From: Caballeronia zhejiangensis
GTDB lineage: Bacteria > Pseudomonadota > Gammaproteobacteria > Burkholderiales > Burkholderiaceae
NCBI RefSeq assembly: GCF_000698575.1
Contig: NZ_JFHD01000001.1
Span: 310,001-374,000 of the forward strand
Length of the DNA: 64,000 nucleotides
Direction: 5' to 3'
Made by a program: the position numbers and the translations under genes. The notes below the pieces were generated by a model, which saw nothing but the letters and a program-made list of their open reading frames with translations, ran no database searches and was not told where the DNA came from. Shown here piece by piece: positions 43,401 to 51,463 of the stretch (position 1 is its first letter; each line of letters begins with the position of its first letter).

Positions 43401-44118
43401 GCAGCACGCCGTTGATCGGCTGGCGCGGGCGCGTCTTTTTCAGGAGCGCGAGGAAGCCTTGCCATGCGGTCTGGTCGGCGTCGCGGTCGCTTTCGTGGGT
43501 CGTGTAGCGCCCGGCCGTGTCGATGAGCACGGCGTCGTCGGTGAACCACCAGTCGCAATTGCGCGTGCCGCCGACGCCGCGAATCTTGTCGGTGCCGAAG
43601 CGCTCGGCGAGCGGAAAGCGCAGCCCCGAATGCACCAGCGCCGTGGTTTTGCCCGCGCCCGGCGCGCCGATGAACATGTACCACGGCAATTGATACAGAT
43701 ATTGCCGGCCGGAGAGCGTGACCCAGTCGCGCCAGCCGGGTTTTCTGCCGGACGCGGTAACGCGCGCCTCGCGCAGCACGGCGAGCGCTTCGTCGAAACG
43801 CTTGCCGAGCGTCGCGACTTCCGCTTCGCCGGCGCTCGGTGCGGCAGCCTCGCGGCGCGGACTTTCGCTCTGCGCGGCGAGTCCCGCCGACAGCGCCGCC
43901 TGCGTGCGCCGCGCGCGCCACGCGGCCCAGAGCCGCCGCAGCACGAAGAGCAGCACGACGCAGCCGATCGCGATGTAACGCGACATCGCCGATTCGAGCG
44001 GATAGCTGCGCGCGAACGACAGGAGCGGCCCGGCGATCCAGATCGCAGCCGCAACGAGCAGCAGCCCGACGATCAGCAGCAGCACCGGATGAAACAGGAT
44101 CGAGAGGATTTTTTTCAT
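40489..44118 (-). CDS. tssM: T6SS membrane-complex protein TssM (IcmF)
   Basis: A 1209-residue inner-membrane protein, normal for TssM. Two N-terminal TM segments (about 8-30 and 44-62) are followed by a cytoplasmic NTPase-like domain with Walker A GAPGAGKT (151-158) and DTAGRYTTHESD. A third TM (about 467-490) leads to the large periplasmic domain that binds TssJ. It forms, with TssL and TssJ, the envelope-spanning complex. It starts 1 bp after the tssL stop and ends in an ATGA overlap with tagF. Confidence 0.96.
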   Translation of the reverse strand: MKKILSILFHPVLLLIVGLLLVAAAIWIAGPLLSFARSYPLESAMSRYIAIGCVVLLFVLRRLWAAWRARRTQAALSAGLAAQSESPRREAAAPSAGEAEVATLGKRFDEALAVLREARVTASGRKPGWRDWVTLSGRQYLYQLPWYMFIGAPGAGKTTALVHSGLRFPLAERFGTDKIRGVGGTRNCDWWFTDDAVLIDTAGRYTTHESDRDADQTAWQGFLALLKKTRPRQPINGVLLTLAVPDLLAATPASTDETASTLRARMRELMQAFGTRFPVYVLVTKTDLLAGFTEFFADMSKEERAQVFGFTFAYEPKRTLTQAAFGERIDAELDALEARLVARLPERLNAESGLAQRAAIMSFPQQFAALKPLVADALRATFVQSKHDDAPLLRGVYFTSGTQEGTPIDRVLGSLARAFGIERGVQPPRPSSGRSFFLERLLTQVVFAEQGLAGSNLQWARKRHLWRLGAYAVIAAVTAGVLGLWGTSYVRNRSYVANVDHTARAAKEAVAGTSAAGTNLVALLPLLSAVRGLASTPQVDAAHPPIAMQWGLWQGAKLDAAATLAYERLLTDLFLPKLAARIEEQARGATPANPGYAYEALKAYLMLNQPDHQDADALKAWILTDWDRSLPREVGNEERAALAGHLDALLARGLVHPNLPFDERLVAHLRAMLAANTLAQRVYGRVKQQGVGADYPEFTIAHAGGPNASLVFTRSSGAPLTRGVAGLYSFDGYHKAFLKAVDETAAQLAAEEPWVLGIRDQGGLPRGDPAAMQRITEDVRLLYLQDYARIWTEFLNDVRIVRADTLSQSTQIARILSAPDSPLAALAKAASRETTLGAKPESETTVVDRAGDKLGAAREKLLKVIRGADPTQIAPVAPGAQLESIVDDRFTGLRALVTSPGAGQPAPIAQTLAVINDVYTYLSATDEALQQKTAPPPSDAPAKLRTQAARMPEPIRTALLDLGSQGAAQSQEARRVNLSADLKESISAFCVRAVGGRYPFSPNSARDVLPEDFGTLFAPGGKFDDFFQKNLAPDVDVSAKPWAFKKSDSSASQISPAGLAQFERAATIRGVFFRGGGKSPALALQFKPLDMDPSILSFTLDVDGQVLTYAHGPQIATAIQWPGTRGSGRVSLQLTPPPTSGASNLVFEGPWALFRMFDRLDVQPTDQPERFIVTFDVEGRKTRFEVTANSVENPFRLADLRKFSCPERL

Positions 44119-44119
44119 G

Positions 44120-45436
44120 TCAGGACCCGGGCTTCGCGAACAGCGTCACTTCGACGCGCCGGTTGCGCGCGCGGCCGGCGGGCGAATCGTTCGGCGCGAC
44201 GGGATCGGCGTCGCCCTTGCCTTCCGCTTTGAGACGCGAAGGCGCGATTGTCGCCGCGAGCAGGTCGCGCACGTTCGCCGCGCGTTCCTGCGACAGCTCC
44301 CAGTTCGAAGGAAAGCGCGCCGAGCGGATCGGCCGGTCGTCGGTGTGGCCCGTCACGAGCACGTTGCCGGGCACCGCCTTCAGCGCCGCCGCGATCCGTT
44401 CGATGAGCGGCCGCGTCTGCCCCGACACTTCGGCGCTGCCGGGTTTGAAGACGTTGTCGCCGTGCAGCGTGACGACTGAACGGTCGACGCGGTCATCGAC
44501 GGCGACGAGGCCATCGCGGATTTCCTGCGCGAGGAATTCCGCGAGACGGGGTTTCGCCGCCTGCGTCACGACGAGAGGACGCTGCGCACCCGCGCGGATC
44601 GAGGCGAGCGTGCCGAACGCGGGATCGGAGAGGCGTCCGAGCTGGAAGCTCATCGCGAGCCACGCCAGCGCGAGCACGAGCAGCGCGAAGGCGCCGACGA
44701 CCCAAACCGGCAGCACGTCGGTCGTGCGCCGCCGCGCCGTCGGCACGCCTTGCCAGTGCGGCGACAGCGCGCGCTCCGGTTCGCCGCGCTCCTTGCGGAT
44801 CAGTTGATACAGCCGCGCGCGGATCGCGTCGAGCGTCTGCCGGCCTTGCGCCGCCACGCGGTAACGTCCCTCGAAGCCGAGCGCGAGCACCATGCTCGCC
44901 AGTTCCAGCAGATGCAGATGTTGCGCGGGCTTCTGCGCGAGCCGCGCGAGCAGTTGAAAGACCTTCTCGCCGCCCCACGCCTCGTTGTGAAACGTCACGA
45001 GCAGGCTTTGCCGCGCCCAGACGCCCGCGCCCCACGGCGTGCCCGACGCGGCTTCGTCGAGCATCGTGCAGACGATGTAGCGCGCCGCCGTCACCTGTTC
45101 CGCCGGGATGCCATTGGTGCGCGCCTCGTCCTCGAAGCGGCGCACGCCCGCGGCGAGCGCGTCGCGCAGCGCGGCGGGATCGGCGCACGCGCTCATCGTG
45201 CGGATGCGCGCGGCGAGCTGCAACAGCGGCGCGCACGCGGCGACCAGCGGATTCACCGCGCCGCCCGTCGCGAAGGCGGCGTCGAACGCGCGCTGCCCGG
45301 AGGCCGCCGCGCCGCTCGCCGAGAACGGTCCCTGCGTGCTTCCGCCGCCCGCGCGGCGCCGCCGCGCGCCGGGGTTGGGCTTGATCATCGTCTGATCGGA
45401 TTCGAATCCGGCGAAGGGATCGTCGTCGTTCGTCAT
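44120..45436 (-). CDS. tssL: T6SS protein TssL (DotU) with C-terminal OmpA-like peptidoglycan-binding domain
   Basis: A 438-residue protein. The cytoplasmic DotU domain (about 60-235) carries TMLDEAASGTPWG and SLLVTFHNEAWGGEKVF. A single TM (about 243-265) leads to a periplasmic OmpA domain (about 315-435, VTGHTDDRPIRS and NRRVEVTLF). The OmpA extension anchors the complex to peptidoglycan and is common in evolved TssL. It is 18 bp after tssK and 1 bp before tssM. Confidence 0.96.
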   Translation of the reverse strand: MTNDDDPFAGFESDQTMIKPNPGARRRRAGGGSTQGPFSASGAAASGQRAFDAAFATGGAVNPLVAACAPLLQLAARIRTMSACADPAALRDALAAGVRRFEDEARTNGIPAEQVTAARYIVCTMLDEAASGTPWGAGVWARQSLLVTFHNEAWGGEKVFQLLARLAQKPAQHLHLLELASMVLALGFEGRYRVAAQGRQTLDAIRARLYQLIRKERGEPERALSPHWQGVPTARRRTTDVLPVWVVGAFALLVLALAWLAMSFQLGRLSDPAFGTLASIRAGAQRPLVVTQAAKPRLAEFLAQEIRDGLVAVDDRVDRSVVTLHGDNVFKPGSAEVSGQTRPLIERIAAALKAVPGNVLVTGHTDDRPIRSARFPSNWELSQERAANVRDLLAATIAPSRLKAEGKGDADPVAPNDSPAGRARNRRVEVTLFAKPGS

Positions 45437-45454
45437 GTTCGTCGATGACCTCGC

Positions 45455-46795
45455 TCAATGACGGATCGCCCAGAATTCGAGTTCGAGCGCCGGAAACTCG
45501 CCAGCGATGTACATCGCCAGATTGCCGGTCTGCTCCAGCTCCTTCCACAGCTCGCCGCCGCGATCCAGCTCGAAATACGAAAAGCCCGCGTGAAACGGAA
45601 TCTGCCGCGGCGCGACCGGCATCGCGCGCAGGCCGATGCCCGGCAGCGCGAGATTGACGAGATCGCGCAGCTTTTCAGCGGGCGCGATCTTCACCTGCGT
45701 CGGAAAGCGCGTGCGCAGCGCTTCGCCCGGCATTTGCGCGTTCGCGGCGAGCACGAAGCCGGCGCTCTTCACGAGCTCCAGATCGTTGATGAGCGCGACG
45801 CGCACGCCGGGCTTGCGGCTTTGCAGCTCGATCGCGACGGCGTCGGGTTCGCGCACGATGCCGATCAGTTGCCGCACGTCGCGCATGAGCGGCTCGAACG
45901 ACGTCGCGACATCGTCATGGCGATACGGCGGATACGCGAGCACGCGGCGGCGCTCGTCGAACGCGGCGAGATCGCCGGCGAGCGCGAGCGTCGTCTGGTA
46001 CAGGCGTTCGGGATGCAGCAGCGGCACCTGCAACAGATGCGCGTACTGCGGCTCGAAGCGATTGAGCGTTTGCAGCAGCAGAAAATCGGCGATCTCCGCG
46101 ACGCCGCCGCGCCCCGGATTCGCGAGGCGGCTCGCCAGGCGGTCCGCATGTTGATGCACGAGGCCGGCGAGTTCCTGCGCATAGCCGAAGAGACGCGGGT
46201 CGGCGTGCGCGTGGAGCATCGGCGGGATGTAGCCGGGATCGAGCACGACGCGGTTGTCGGCGCGCCGTTCCAGCACGCGCGCAAGCCCGATGGTCGCGAA
46301 GGCGTCGGTCGCGTCGCGCGCGAGCATGAGCCGCACGTTCGGCGCGCCGACGCGAATCTGCGCGACGCGGTCCGTGCTCGTCGTTATATCGGCGACGGAA
46401 GTATCCGTCGTGCGAAAGCGCAATCCGTCGATGCGGCCATCGGCAGCGCCATCGGCGTCGAATTCCTTTGCGCCCGCGCGCGCGAGCGGCAGCGCAAGCA
46501 ACACGAGCTCGTCGCGCGTGCCGGCGGGAATGTCGAGCGGCGGCGGCGCGGGGAAGTCGTCGGGAAAGGAGAACGCGGTGCCGTCGGGCAGCACGCCGAA
46601 CGCCGACGCAAGCGCGATCTTGCCGAGCCCGAGCGCGATTTCGTCGAGCATCACGGCGGCCCAGCCCCACGACCACGCCTCGGTCGCGCGCGCGTGCGAG
46701 CGCACGAGATGCTCGATGAAGCGGTCGTGCTGCTGGAAGTGCTGGGGTTCGAGGAACAGGCCCTCGGACCAGATCATGCGTTGGTGCCAGGTCAT
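45455..46795 (-). CDS. tssK: T6SS baseplate protein TssK
   Basis: A 446-residue protein with the family start MTWHQRMIWSEGLFLEPQHF and RFIEHLVRSHARATEAWSWG. TssK is a trimeric connector that links the baseplate to the TssL/TssM membrane complex. It follows tssJ after 75 bp and precedes tssL by 18 bp in the same operon. Length and conservation are normal. Confidence 0.96.
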   Translation of the reverse strand: MTWHQRMIWSEGLFLEPQHFQQHDRFIEHLVRSHARATEAWSWGWAAVMLDEIALGLGKIALASAFGVLPDGTAFSFPDDFPAPPPLDIPAGTRDELVLLALPLARAGAKEFDADGAADGRIDGLRFRTTDTSVADITTSTDRVAQIRVGAPNVRLMLARDATDAFATIGLARVLERRADNRVVLDPGYIPPMLHAHADPRLFGYAQELAGLVHQHADRLASRLANPGRGGVAEIADFLLLQTLNRFEPQYAHLLQVPLLHPERLYQTTLALAGDLAAFDERRRVLAYPPYRHDDVATSFEPLMRDVRQLIGIVREPDAVAIELQSRKPGVRVALINDLELVKSAGFVLAANAQMPGEALRTRFPTQVKIAPAEKLRDLVNLALPGIGLRAMPVAPRQIPFHAGFSYFELDRGGELWKELEQTGNLAMYIAGEFPALELEFWAIRH

Positions 46796-46870
46796 GGTGC
46801 CTCGTATGGGCTTGGGCTCGATGCTGAAAGAACGATTCAGCGCGGCGGATTTGCAAACCGGCGCGCGCTG

Positions 46871-47374
46871 TCACTTCTTCTTGCCCGATGGCGGCGGCGC
46901 GGGCTGCGCGGCGATCGATACGTCGGCGGCGTCGATACGCACGTTCATCAGCGTCGTCTGGTTCGGCGGCACCGGCGCGCTCGCCCGCCAGCGCGATCGC
47001 TCGATGTCGCGATACGCCGCCACGACCGCGACGAACTTCGTGCCGGGCTGCACCGTCTGCTCGACGCTGCGGCTGTCGCCGGGCCGCAGCACGTATTCGT
47101 TCTTCGCGTTGAGATCGCCGCCGAGCGTCGCCTGCTCTTTGCCGTAGAGCGTGAAGAAGTCGGCGCTGTCGAAGGCGGCCGTCGTCTTCAGCTCGTACAC
47201 GCGCACGACGACCGGCGACGGGCGGCCCGCGTGATCGGGATTCGCGCCATCCAGCGCGCTCACGCTGATACGCACGACCGTCGGCGCGGGCGGCGGCGGC
47301 GGCGACTTGCAGGCGCTCGCCGCGAGCGCGCAAAAGAGCAGTGCGCAAAGACGCGGACGCGGGTTCTCCATCAT
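46871..47374 (-). CDS. tssJ: T6SS outer-membrane lipoprotein TssJ
   Basis: A 167-residue lipoprotein with signal MENPRPRLCALLFCALAASA and acylated Cys 22 or 23 depending on which of two adjacent ATGs is used (47374 chosen; no clear ribosome-binding site for either). The transthyretin-like domain has PVVVRVYELKTTAAFDSADF and FVAVVAAYRDIERSRWR, typical of TssJ. It anchors TssM in the outer membrane. It is the first gene of the minus-strand T6SS operon and diverges from the CHAT gene. Confidence 0.94.
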   Translation of the reverse strand: MMENPRPRLCALLFCALAASACKSPPPPPAPTVVRISVSALDGANPDHAGRPSPVVVRVYELKTTAAFDSADFFTLYGKEQATLGGDLNAKNEYVLRPGDSRSVEQTVQPGTKFVAVVAAYRDIERSRWRASAPVPPNQTTLMNVRIDAADVSIAAQPAPPPSGKKK

Positions 47375-47533
47375 CGGATCGTGTGACTTCGCAAGTGGCT
47401 TCGGACACCACAACAGACGAACGAAAACGCCGCGCTTTTCAAATCGCTCGCGGTGTTTCGTCTAGTGAGGGCACCGCGCTGGCGCTTCGCCGGTAGCGCC
47501 AGTGCGAAGCGGCGGTCATCGAGGAGGGCGTTC
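47375..47533. promoter_or_regulatory. Divergent promoter region between the two T6SS operons
   Basis: These 159 bp must hold the start sites of the tssJ-to-regulator operon (minus) and the CHAT-tps-tssABC operon (plus). No clear sigma-70 or sigma-54 consensus was found by eye: pairs resembling TGG and TTGC occur on the minus strand but with wrong spacing. A strong ribosome-binding site (gaggaggg, 47521-47528) decides the GTG start of the plus-strand gene. Confidence 0.6.
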
Positions 47534-49666
47534 GTGAAACCGATCGGGCGGACATGCGCGGGGCTCGCGCTCTTTGCAATGCTTAACGTCTGCGCGCAGA
47601 CGGCGCAGAAGGCGCATGCGGCCACGGCGGATCAGGCGCTCACGCCGGCCGCGCGTCAGGCCGAAGCCCGCGTGCGCGACGCGGAAACCATCGCGACGCT
47701 GTCGCAGGAAGGGCGGCTCCTGCTCGCGCGGGATCAGGTGAAGCTCGACGGCTACGCGTATTGCAGCATGTCGGTGGCGGCGGCCGAGCGCGGCGATTTC
47801 CGCGAGAGCATCGAGGCGGCGTCGCGGGCGCTCGTCGTCGCGCGGGAGACGGACAACGCCCATCTCGCCGCGCTGTCGCGGCGCGATCTCGCCATCGCGT
47901 ACAGCTATGCGGGCGATCTCGACGATGCCGAACGCTACGCGAAGGAAGCCATCGCGGCGGGCGGGAAGAATCCGGAGCAGGTGCTCGCGCCCGCGCACAA
48001 GATCCTCGGCGATATCGCGGCGCGGCGCGGCGATCCGTCGGCGGCGCTCGGGGAATATCGCGCGGCGCTCGCGACGGCGTCGGCGCGCTATCGGCCGATG
48101 GTGCTCCTCTCGATCACCAACGCGCAGATCGCGACCGGCGACGCGGCCGGCGCGCGCGCCACGTTCGGAGAAACGTCCGGCGTGAAGGACACGTTGCTTG
48201 CGCCGTTGCGCAGGCGCATCGAAGGCAATCTGCTGCTCGCGGAGCACAAGCCGCAGGCGGCGCTCGAAGCGTTTTCCGCAAGCGCCACAAAAGGCGGCTC
48301 GGACGCGAGCTACGACAACCTGTGGGCGCACGAGGGCATGGGCCGCGCGTATCTCGCGCTCGGCGACCGCGGCAAGGCGCGCGAAGCCTGGCTCGCCGCG
48401 CTCGACGATTCGGAAACGATCCGCGCGCGCTTTCGCAGCGACGAGTTCAAGACCGGCCTGTTCTCCGATACGCAGACGGTCTTCGAGGAAACGATCGCGC
48501 TCGTCGTCGAGGACGGCGACTACAAGCAGGCGTGGGCGCTTTCCGAGAGAAGCCGCAGTCGCGCGCTGCTCGATGTCGTGCGCAACCGGCTCGCGACGAA
48601 CGTCGATGAAACGCAACTGAACGGCCGCGCGCTCTCGCTCGACGACGTGACGAGCGCGCTGAATCCCGGCGAGGCGATCGTCGAATATCACGGCCTGCCC
48701 GACAAGCTGATCGCGTGGGTCGTGCGCCGCGACGGCATTCAGGGCTTCACGCTGCCGGTTCCGCGAAAGGATATGACGCTCGCCGTCGGCGATTTCCGCA
48801 CGTCGATCATCCGCGGACGTCCGCAGGCGCTGACCTACGGCGCGAAGCTCGATGCGCTCCTGATCCAGCCGCTCGGCTTGCGGCCGAACGAACGGATCGT
48901 CATCGTGCCGAACGGCTCGCTGCATTACATGCCGTTTCAGGCGCTGAGGAACGCGCAAGGGTTTCTGATCCAGCGGCATGCGCTTGCGCTCGCGCCATCG
49001 GCGAGCATCGCGGTGCAGCTCGTGCGGCGGCAGCAGCGCATCGCGAGCAATCTCGTCGCGTTCGGCAATCCGCGCATCTCGCCGGAATTCGATCTGCCCG
49101 GCGCGGAAGCCGAAGTCCGCGCGATCGGACCGCTCTTCGCGCAGCGCGAGACCTTTCTGCAAGGCGACGTCACGCGCAAGACCTTCAGCGACAACGCGCC
49201 CGAGGGCCGCATCGTGCATGTGGCGACGCATGCGCAGGCCGACACCATCGATCCGCTGCATTCGCGCGTGCTGCTCGCGCCCGCGAAACAGCCCGCCGAC
49301 GGCCCCGACCCGATGCTCGCGCAGGACATCTACAACCTGAAGTTCGATTCGGTCGCGCTCGTCACGTTGTCGGCGTGCGAGACGGCGCTCGGGCGCATCG
49401 AGCGCGGCGACGAAATCATGGGCTTCACGCGGGCGTTCTTCTATGCGGGCGCGTCGGCATTGCTCGTGTCGATGTGGCCCGTTTCGGACGAATCGACCGC
49501 GCTCACCATGCGCACGTTCTACGGCGCGCTCACGAAGGGCGAGGAAGCCATCGACGCGATGCGCGACGCGCAGCTAGCCGTGCTCGCCGACGGCAAGTTC
49601 GCTCATCCGTTCTACTGGGCGCCTTTCGATCTGATGGGCAACTGGCGGCTCTCGGTCGCGCGCTGA
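47534..49666 (+). CDS. Exported TPR-CHAT domain protein (caspase-like cysteine protease)
   Basis: The GTG start at 47534 is favoured over an ATG at 47453. It has an ideal ribosome-binding site (GAGGAGGG) and opens with a Sec signal peptide (MKPIGRTCAGLALFAMLNVC, cleavage near AHAAT). The 710-residue product has TPR-like helical repeats (about 70-330), then a C-terminal CHAT domain (about 420-708). The catalytic dyad is intact: His566 in IVHVATHAQADT and Cys615 in VTLSACETALG. CHAT proteins are clan CD peptidases related to caspases and separase. It is the first gene of an operon with a two-partner secretion pair and tssABC; its target is unknown. Confidence 0.9.
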   Translation: MKPIGRTCAGLALFAMLNVCAQTAQKAHAATADQALTPAARQAEARVRDAETIATLSQEGRLLLARDQVKLDGYAYCSMSVAAAERGDFRESIEAASRALVVARETDNAHLAALSRRDLAIAYSYAGDLDDAERYAKEAIAAGGKNPEQVLAPAHKILGDIAARRGDPSAALGEYRAALATASARYRPMVLLSITNAQIATGDAAGARATFGETSGVKDTLLAPLRRRIEGNLLLAEHKPQAALEAFSASATKGGSDASYDNLWAHEGMGRAYLALGDRGKAREAWLAALDDSETIRARFRSDEFKTGLFSDTQTVFEETIALVVEDGDYKQAWALSERSRSRALLDVVRNRLATNVDETQLNGRALSLDDVTSALNPGEAIVEYHGLPDKLIAWVVRRDGIQGFTLPVPRKDMTLAVGDFRTSIIRGRPQALTYGAKLDALLIQPLGLRPNERIVIVPNGSLHYMPFQALRNAQGFLIQRHALALAPSASIAVQLVRRQQRIASNLVAFGNPRISPEFDLPGAEAEVRAIGPLFAQRETFLQGDVTRKTFSDNAPEGRIVHVATHAQADTIDPLHSRVLLAPAKQPADGPDPMLAQDIYNLKFDSVALVTLSACETALGRIERGDEIMGFTRAFFYAGASALLVSMWPVSDESTALTMRTFYGALTKGEEAIDAMRDAQLAVLADGKFAHPFYWAPFDLMGNWRLSVAR

Positions 49667-49701
49667 AAGACGTTTTCCGATCACCGGTGAGGATTGCAGA
49701 A

Positions 49702-51435
49702 GTGAACCAAGCTACGAAATCCCCATGCTTTTCCTCACGTTCGAAAGCGCGTGCGGCGGGCGTCGGCATCGTCTGTGCAAGCGCGTTCTCCGCGTGGGCG
49801 CAGCAGGTGCCGATGCCGGGCACGGCGCAAGTGCCGAGCGCGGGCACGCTGCTCAACGAGCAGCCGCGTCCGTCGACGTCCGCGCCGCCGCCGGGCGGTT
49901 CGAGCGCGCTGCCCGCGCCGCCGGCCGCCGCGCCGGAAGTGCCGGACGGCAAGAAGTTCACGCTGAAGAGCATTCGTTTCGCGGGCAACGAAACGCTGCC
50001 CTCGGACACGCTGCTCGCGCTCGTTTCCGACAGGATCGGCCAGGAAGTGTCGATCAACGATCTGAACGCCATGAGCACGAAGGTCGCGCAGGCGTATCGC
50101 GAGCGCGGCTATCCGCTCGCGCAGGTCGTGATTCCGCCGCAGGACGTGACGAACGGCGACGTCACGTTCACCGTGCTCGAAGGCAAGATCGGCCGCGTGC
50201 GGCTGACGATGGCGCCCGGCGCGCCCGTCAAGGAATCGATGGTGCGCGCGCGGCTCGCCGCGATTGAGCCCGGCAAGCCGCTGCGGCAAAACGAACTCGA
50301 ACGCACGATGCTCCTGCTGTCGGACCTGCCCGGCATTCGCGTGAGCTCGGCGCTGGAAACGGGCAGCGCGCCCGGCACCGTCGATCTGAACGTGACGGTC
50401 GAGCCGACGCGCCGCTGGAACTTCGCGGTTTCCGTCGACGACTACGGCGCGGCGCCCGCCGGGCGCTGGCGGCTCGGCGCGGTGGGACGGCTCGCGTCGC
50501 CGTTCGGCATCGGCGACAACCTGGACATCAACCTGCTCGCGGCCGAGCGCGCCGATACCGTCTACGGACGCATCGGCTACGACGCGCCCGTCGATGCGAG
50601 CGGCACGCGCGTCGGCATCGCGTATTCGCATCTGTATTACTACCTCGGCGAGCAGTTCTCCTCGCTGAACGCGCATGGCGATGCGGATGTCGTCACCGCG
50701 TCGGTGTCGCATCCGCTGATCCGCTCGCGCAGCCAGAACCTGCTGTTGCGCGGCGCGCTCGAATACCGCTCGCTCACCGACAAGATCGACAGCGTCAACT
50801 TCGACAATCCGCAGAAGCTGTATGTGGCGAGCGTCGGGCTGTCGTACGAGAGCCGCGACAGCTTTCTCGGCGGCGGCTTCAACAGCGCGGACGTGCAACT
50901 GGCGTTCGCGCATCTGAACATCGATTCGGCGCTCGCCGAGGCCATCGATCAGGGACCGTTCGGGCGCAACACGCAAGGCAACAGCGTGCGCCTCACGATG
51001 CAGGCCAATCGCCTGAACGCGATCACGCGCAATACGAGCTTTTTCATCGGCGTGTCGGGGCAATGGGCGAACCAGAACCTCGACAGCTCGTCGCGCATCA
51101 CGCTCGGCGGGCCCCGTGCGGTGCGCGCGTATTCGCCGTCGGAATCCGTCGTCGATGAAGGGCTGATCGCCACGGCCCAGCTTCGCTATGCGGTGATTCC
51201 GTCGCTGACGCTGTCGACGTTTTTCGATATCGGCGTGGGCCGCTACAACGCGCGCTCGATTCCCGGACAGGGCGCGAACACCGTGACGCGCAGCGGCGTG
51301 GGTCTCGGCGCGTTCTGGAGCGGGCCGTACGGCATCACCGTGGATGCGAGCGTAGCCTGGCGCACGACCCGCGCCGACACCACCGGCGACGACAAGGTGC
51401 CGCGCGTCTACGTGCAGGTATCCAAATCGTTCTAG
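49702..51435 (+). CDS. Two-partner secretion outer-membrane transporter (TpsB; ShlB/FhaC/HecB family)
   Basis: GTG 49702 has GAGGA 8 nt upstream and starts a signal peptide ending near AWAQQ. The 577-residue protein has a Pro-rich linker, a POTRA domain (about 85-240, FTLKSIRFAGNETLPSDTLL; LPGIRVSSALETGSAPGTVD) and a 16-strand barrel with the conserved hairpin motif GGPRAVRAYSPSE. The C-terminus VQVSKSF ends in Phe as barrels do. It should export the adjacent TpsA. The CHAT gene ends 35 bp upstream and tpsA starts 28 bp downstream. Confidence 0.93.
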   Translation: MNQATKSPCFSSRSKARAAGVGIVCASAFSAWAQQVPMPGTAQVPSAGTLLNEQPRPSTSAPPPGGSSALPAPPAAAPEVPDGKKFTLKSIRFAGNETLPSDTLLALVSDRIGQEVSINDLNAMSTKVAQAYRERGYPLAQVVIPPQDVTNGDVTFTVLEGKIGRVRLTMAPGAPVKESMVRARLAAIEPGKPLRQNELERTMLLLSDLPGIRVSSALETGSAPGTVDLNVTVEPTRRWNFAVSVDDYGAAPAGRWRLGAVGRLASPFGIGDNLDINLLAAERADTVYGRIGYDAPVDASGTRVGIAYSHLYYYLGEQFSSLNAHGDADVVTASVSHPLIRSRSQNLLLRGALEYRSLTDKIDSVNFDNPQKLYVASVGLSYESRDSFLGGGFNSADVQLAFAHLNIDSALAEAIDQGPFGRNTQGNSVRLTMQANRLNAITRNTSFFIGVSGQWANQNLDSSSRITLGGPRAVRAYSPSESVVDEGLIATAQLRYAVIPSLTLSTFFDIGVGRYNARSIPGQGANTVTRSGVGLGAFWSGPYGITVDASVAWRTTRADTTGDDKVPRVYVQVSKSF

Positions 51436-51463
51436 CGCGGAAACAGGAAACGAGGAGTTCGAC

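Noticed and set aside
40720-44232. A 1170-codon open frame antisense to tssM
   Set aside because: The translation is an Arg/Ala/Glu/His-rich shadow typical of high-GC DNA, with no domain, and the opposite strand is a clear TssM.
44120-45436. OmpA domain on TssL as an unusual fusion
   Set aside because: The DotU plus OmpA layout is common among T6SS TssL proteins.
47375-47533. Sigma-54 promoter in the T6SS divergent region
   Set aside because: TGG and TTGC elements are present on the minus strand but the spacing between the conserved GG and GC is 16 instead of 11-12 bp.
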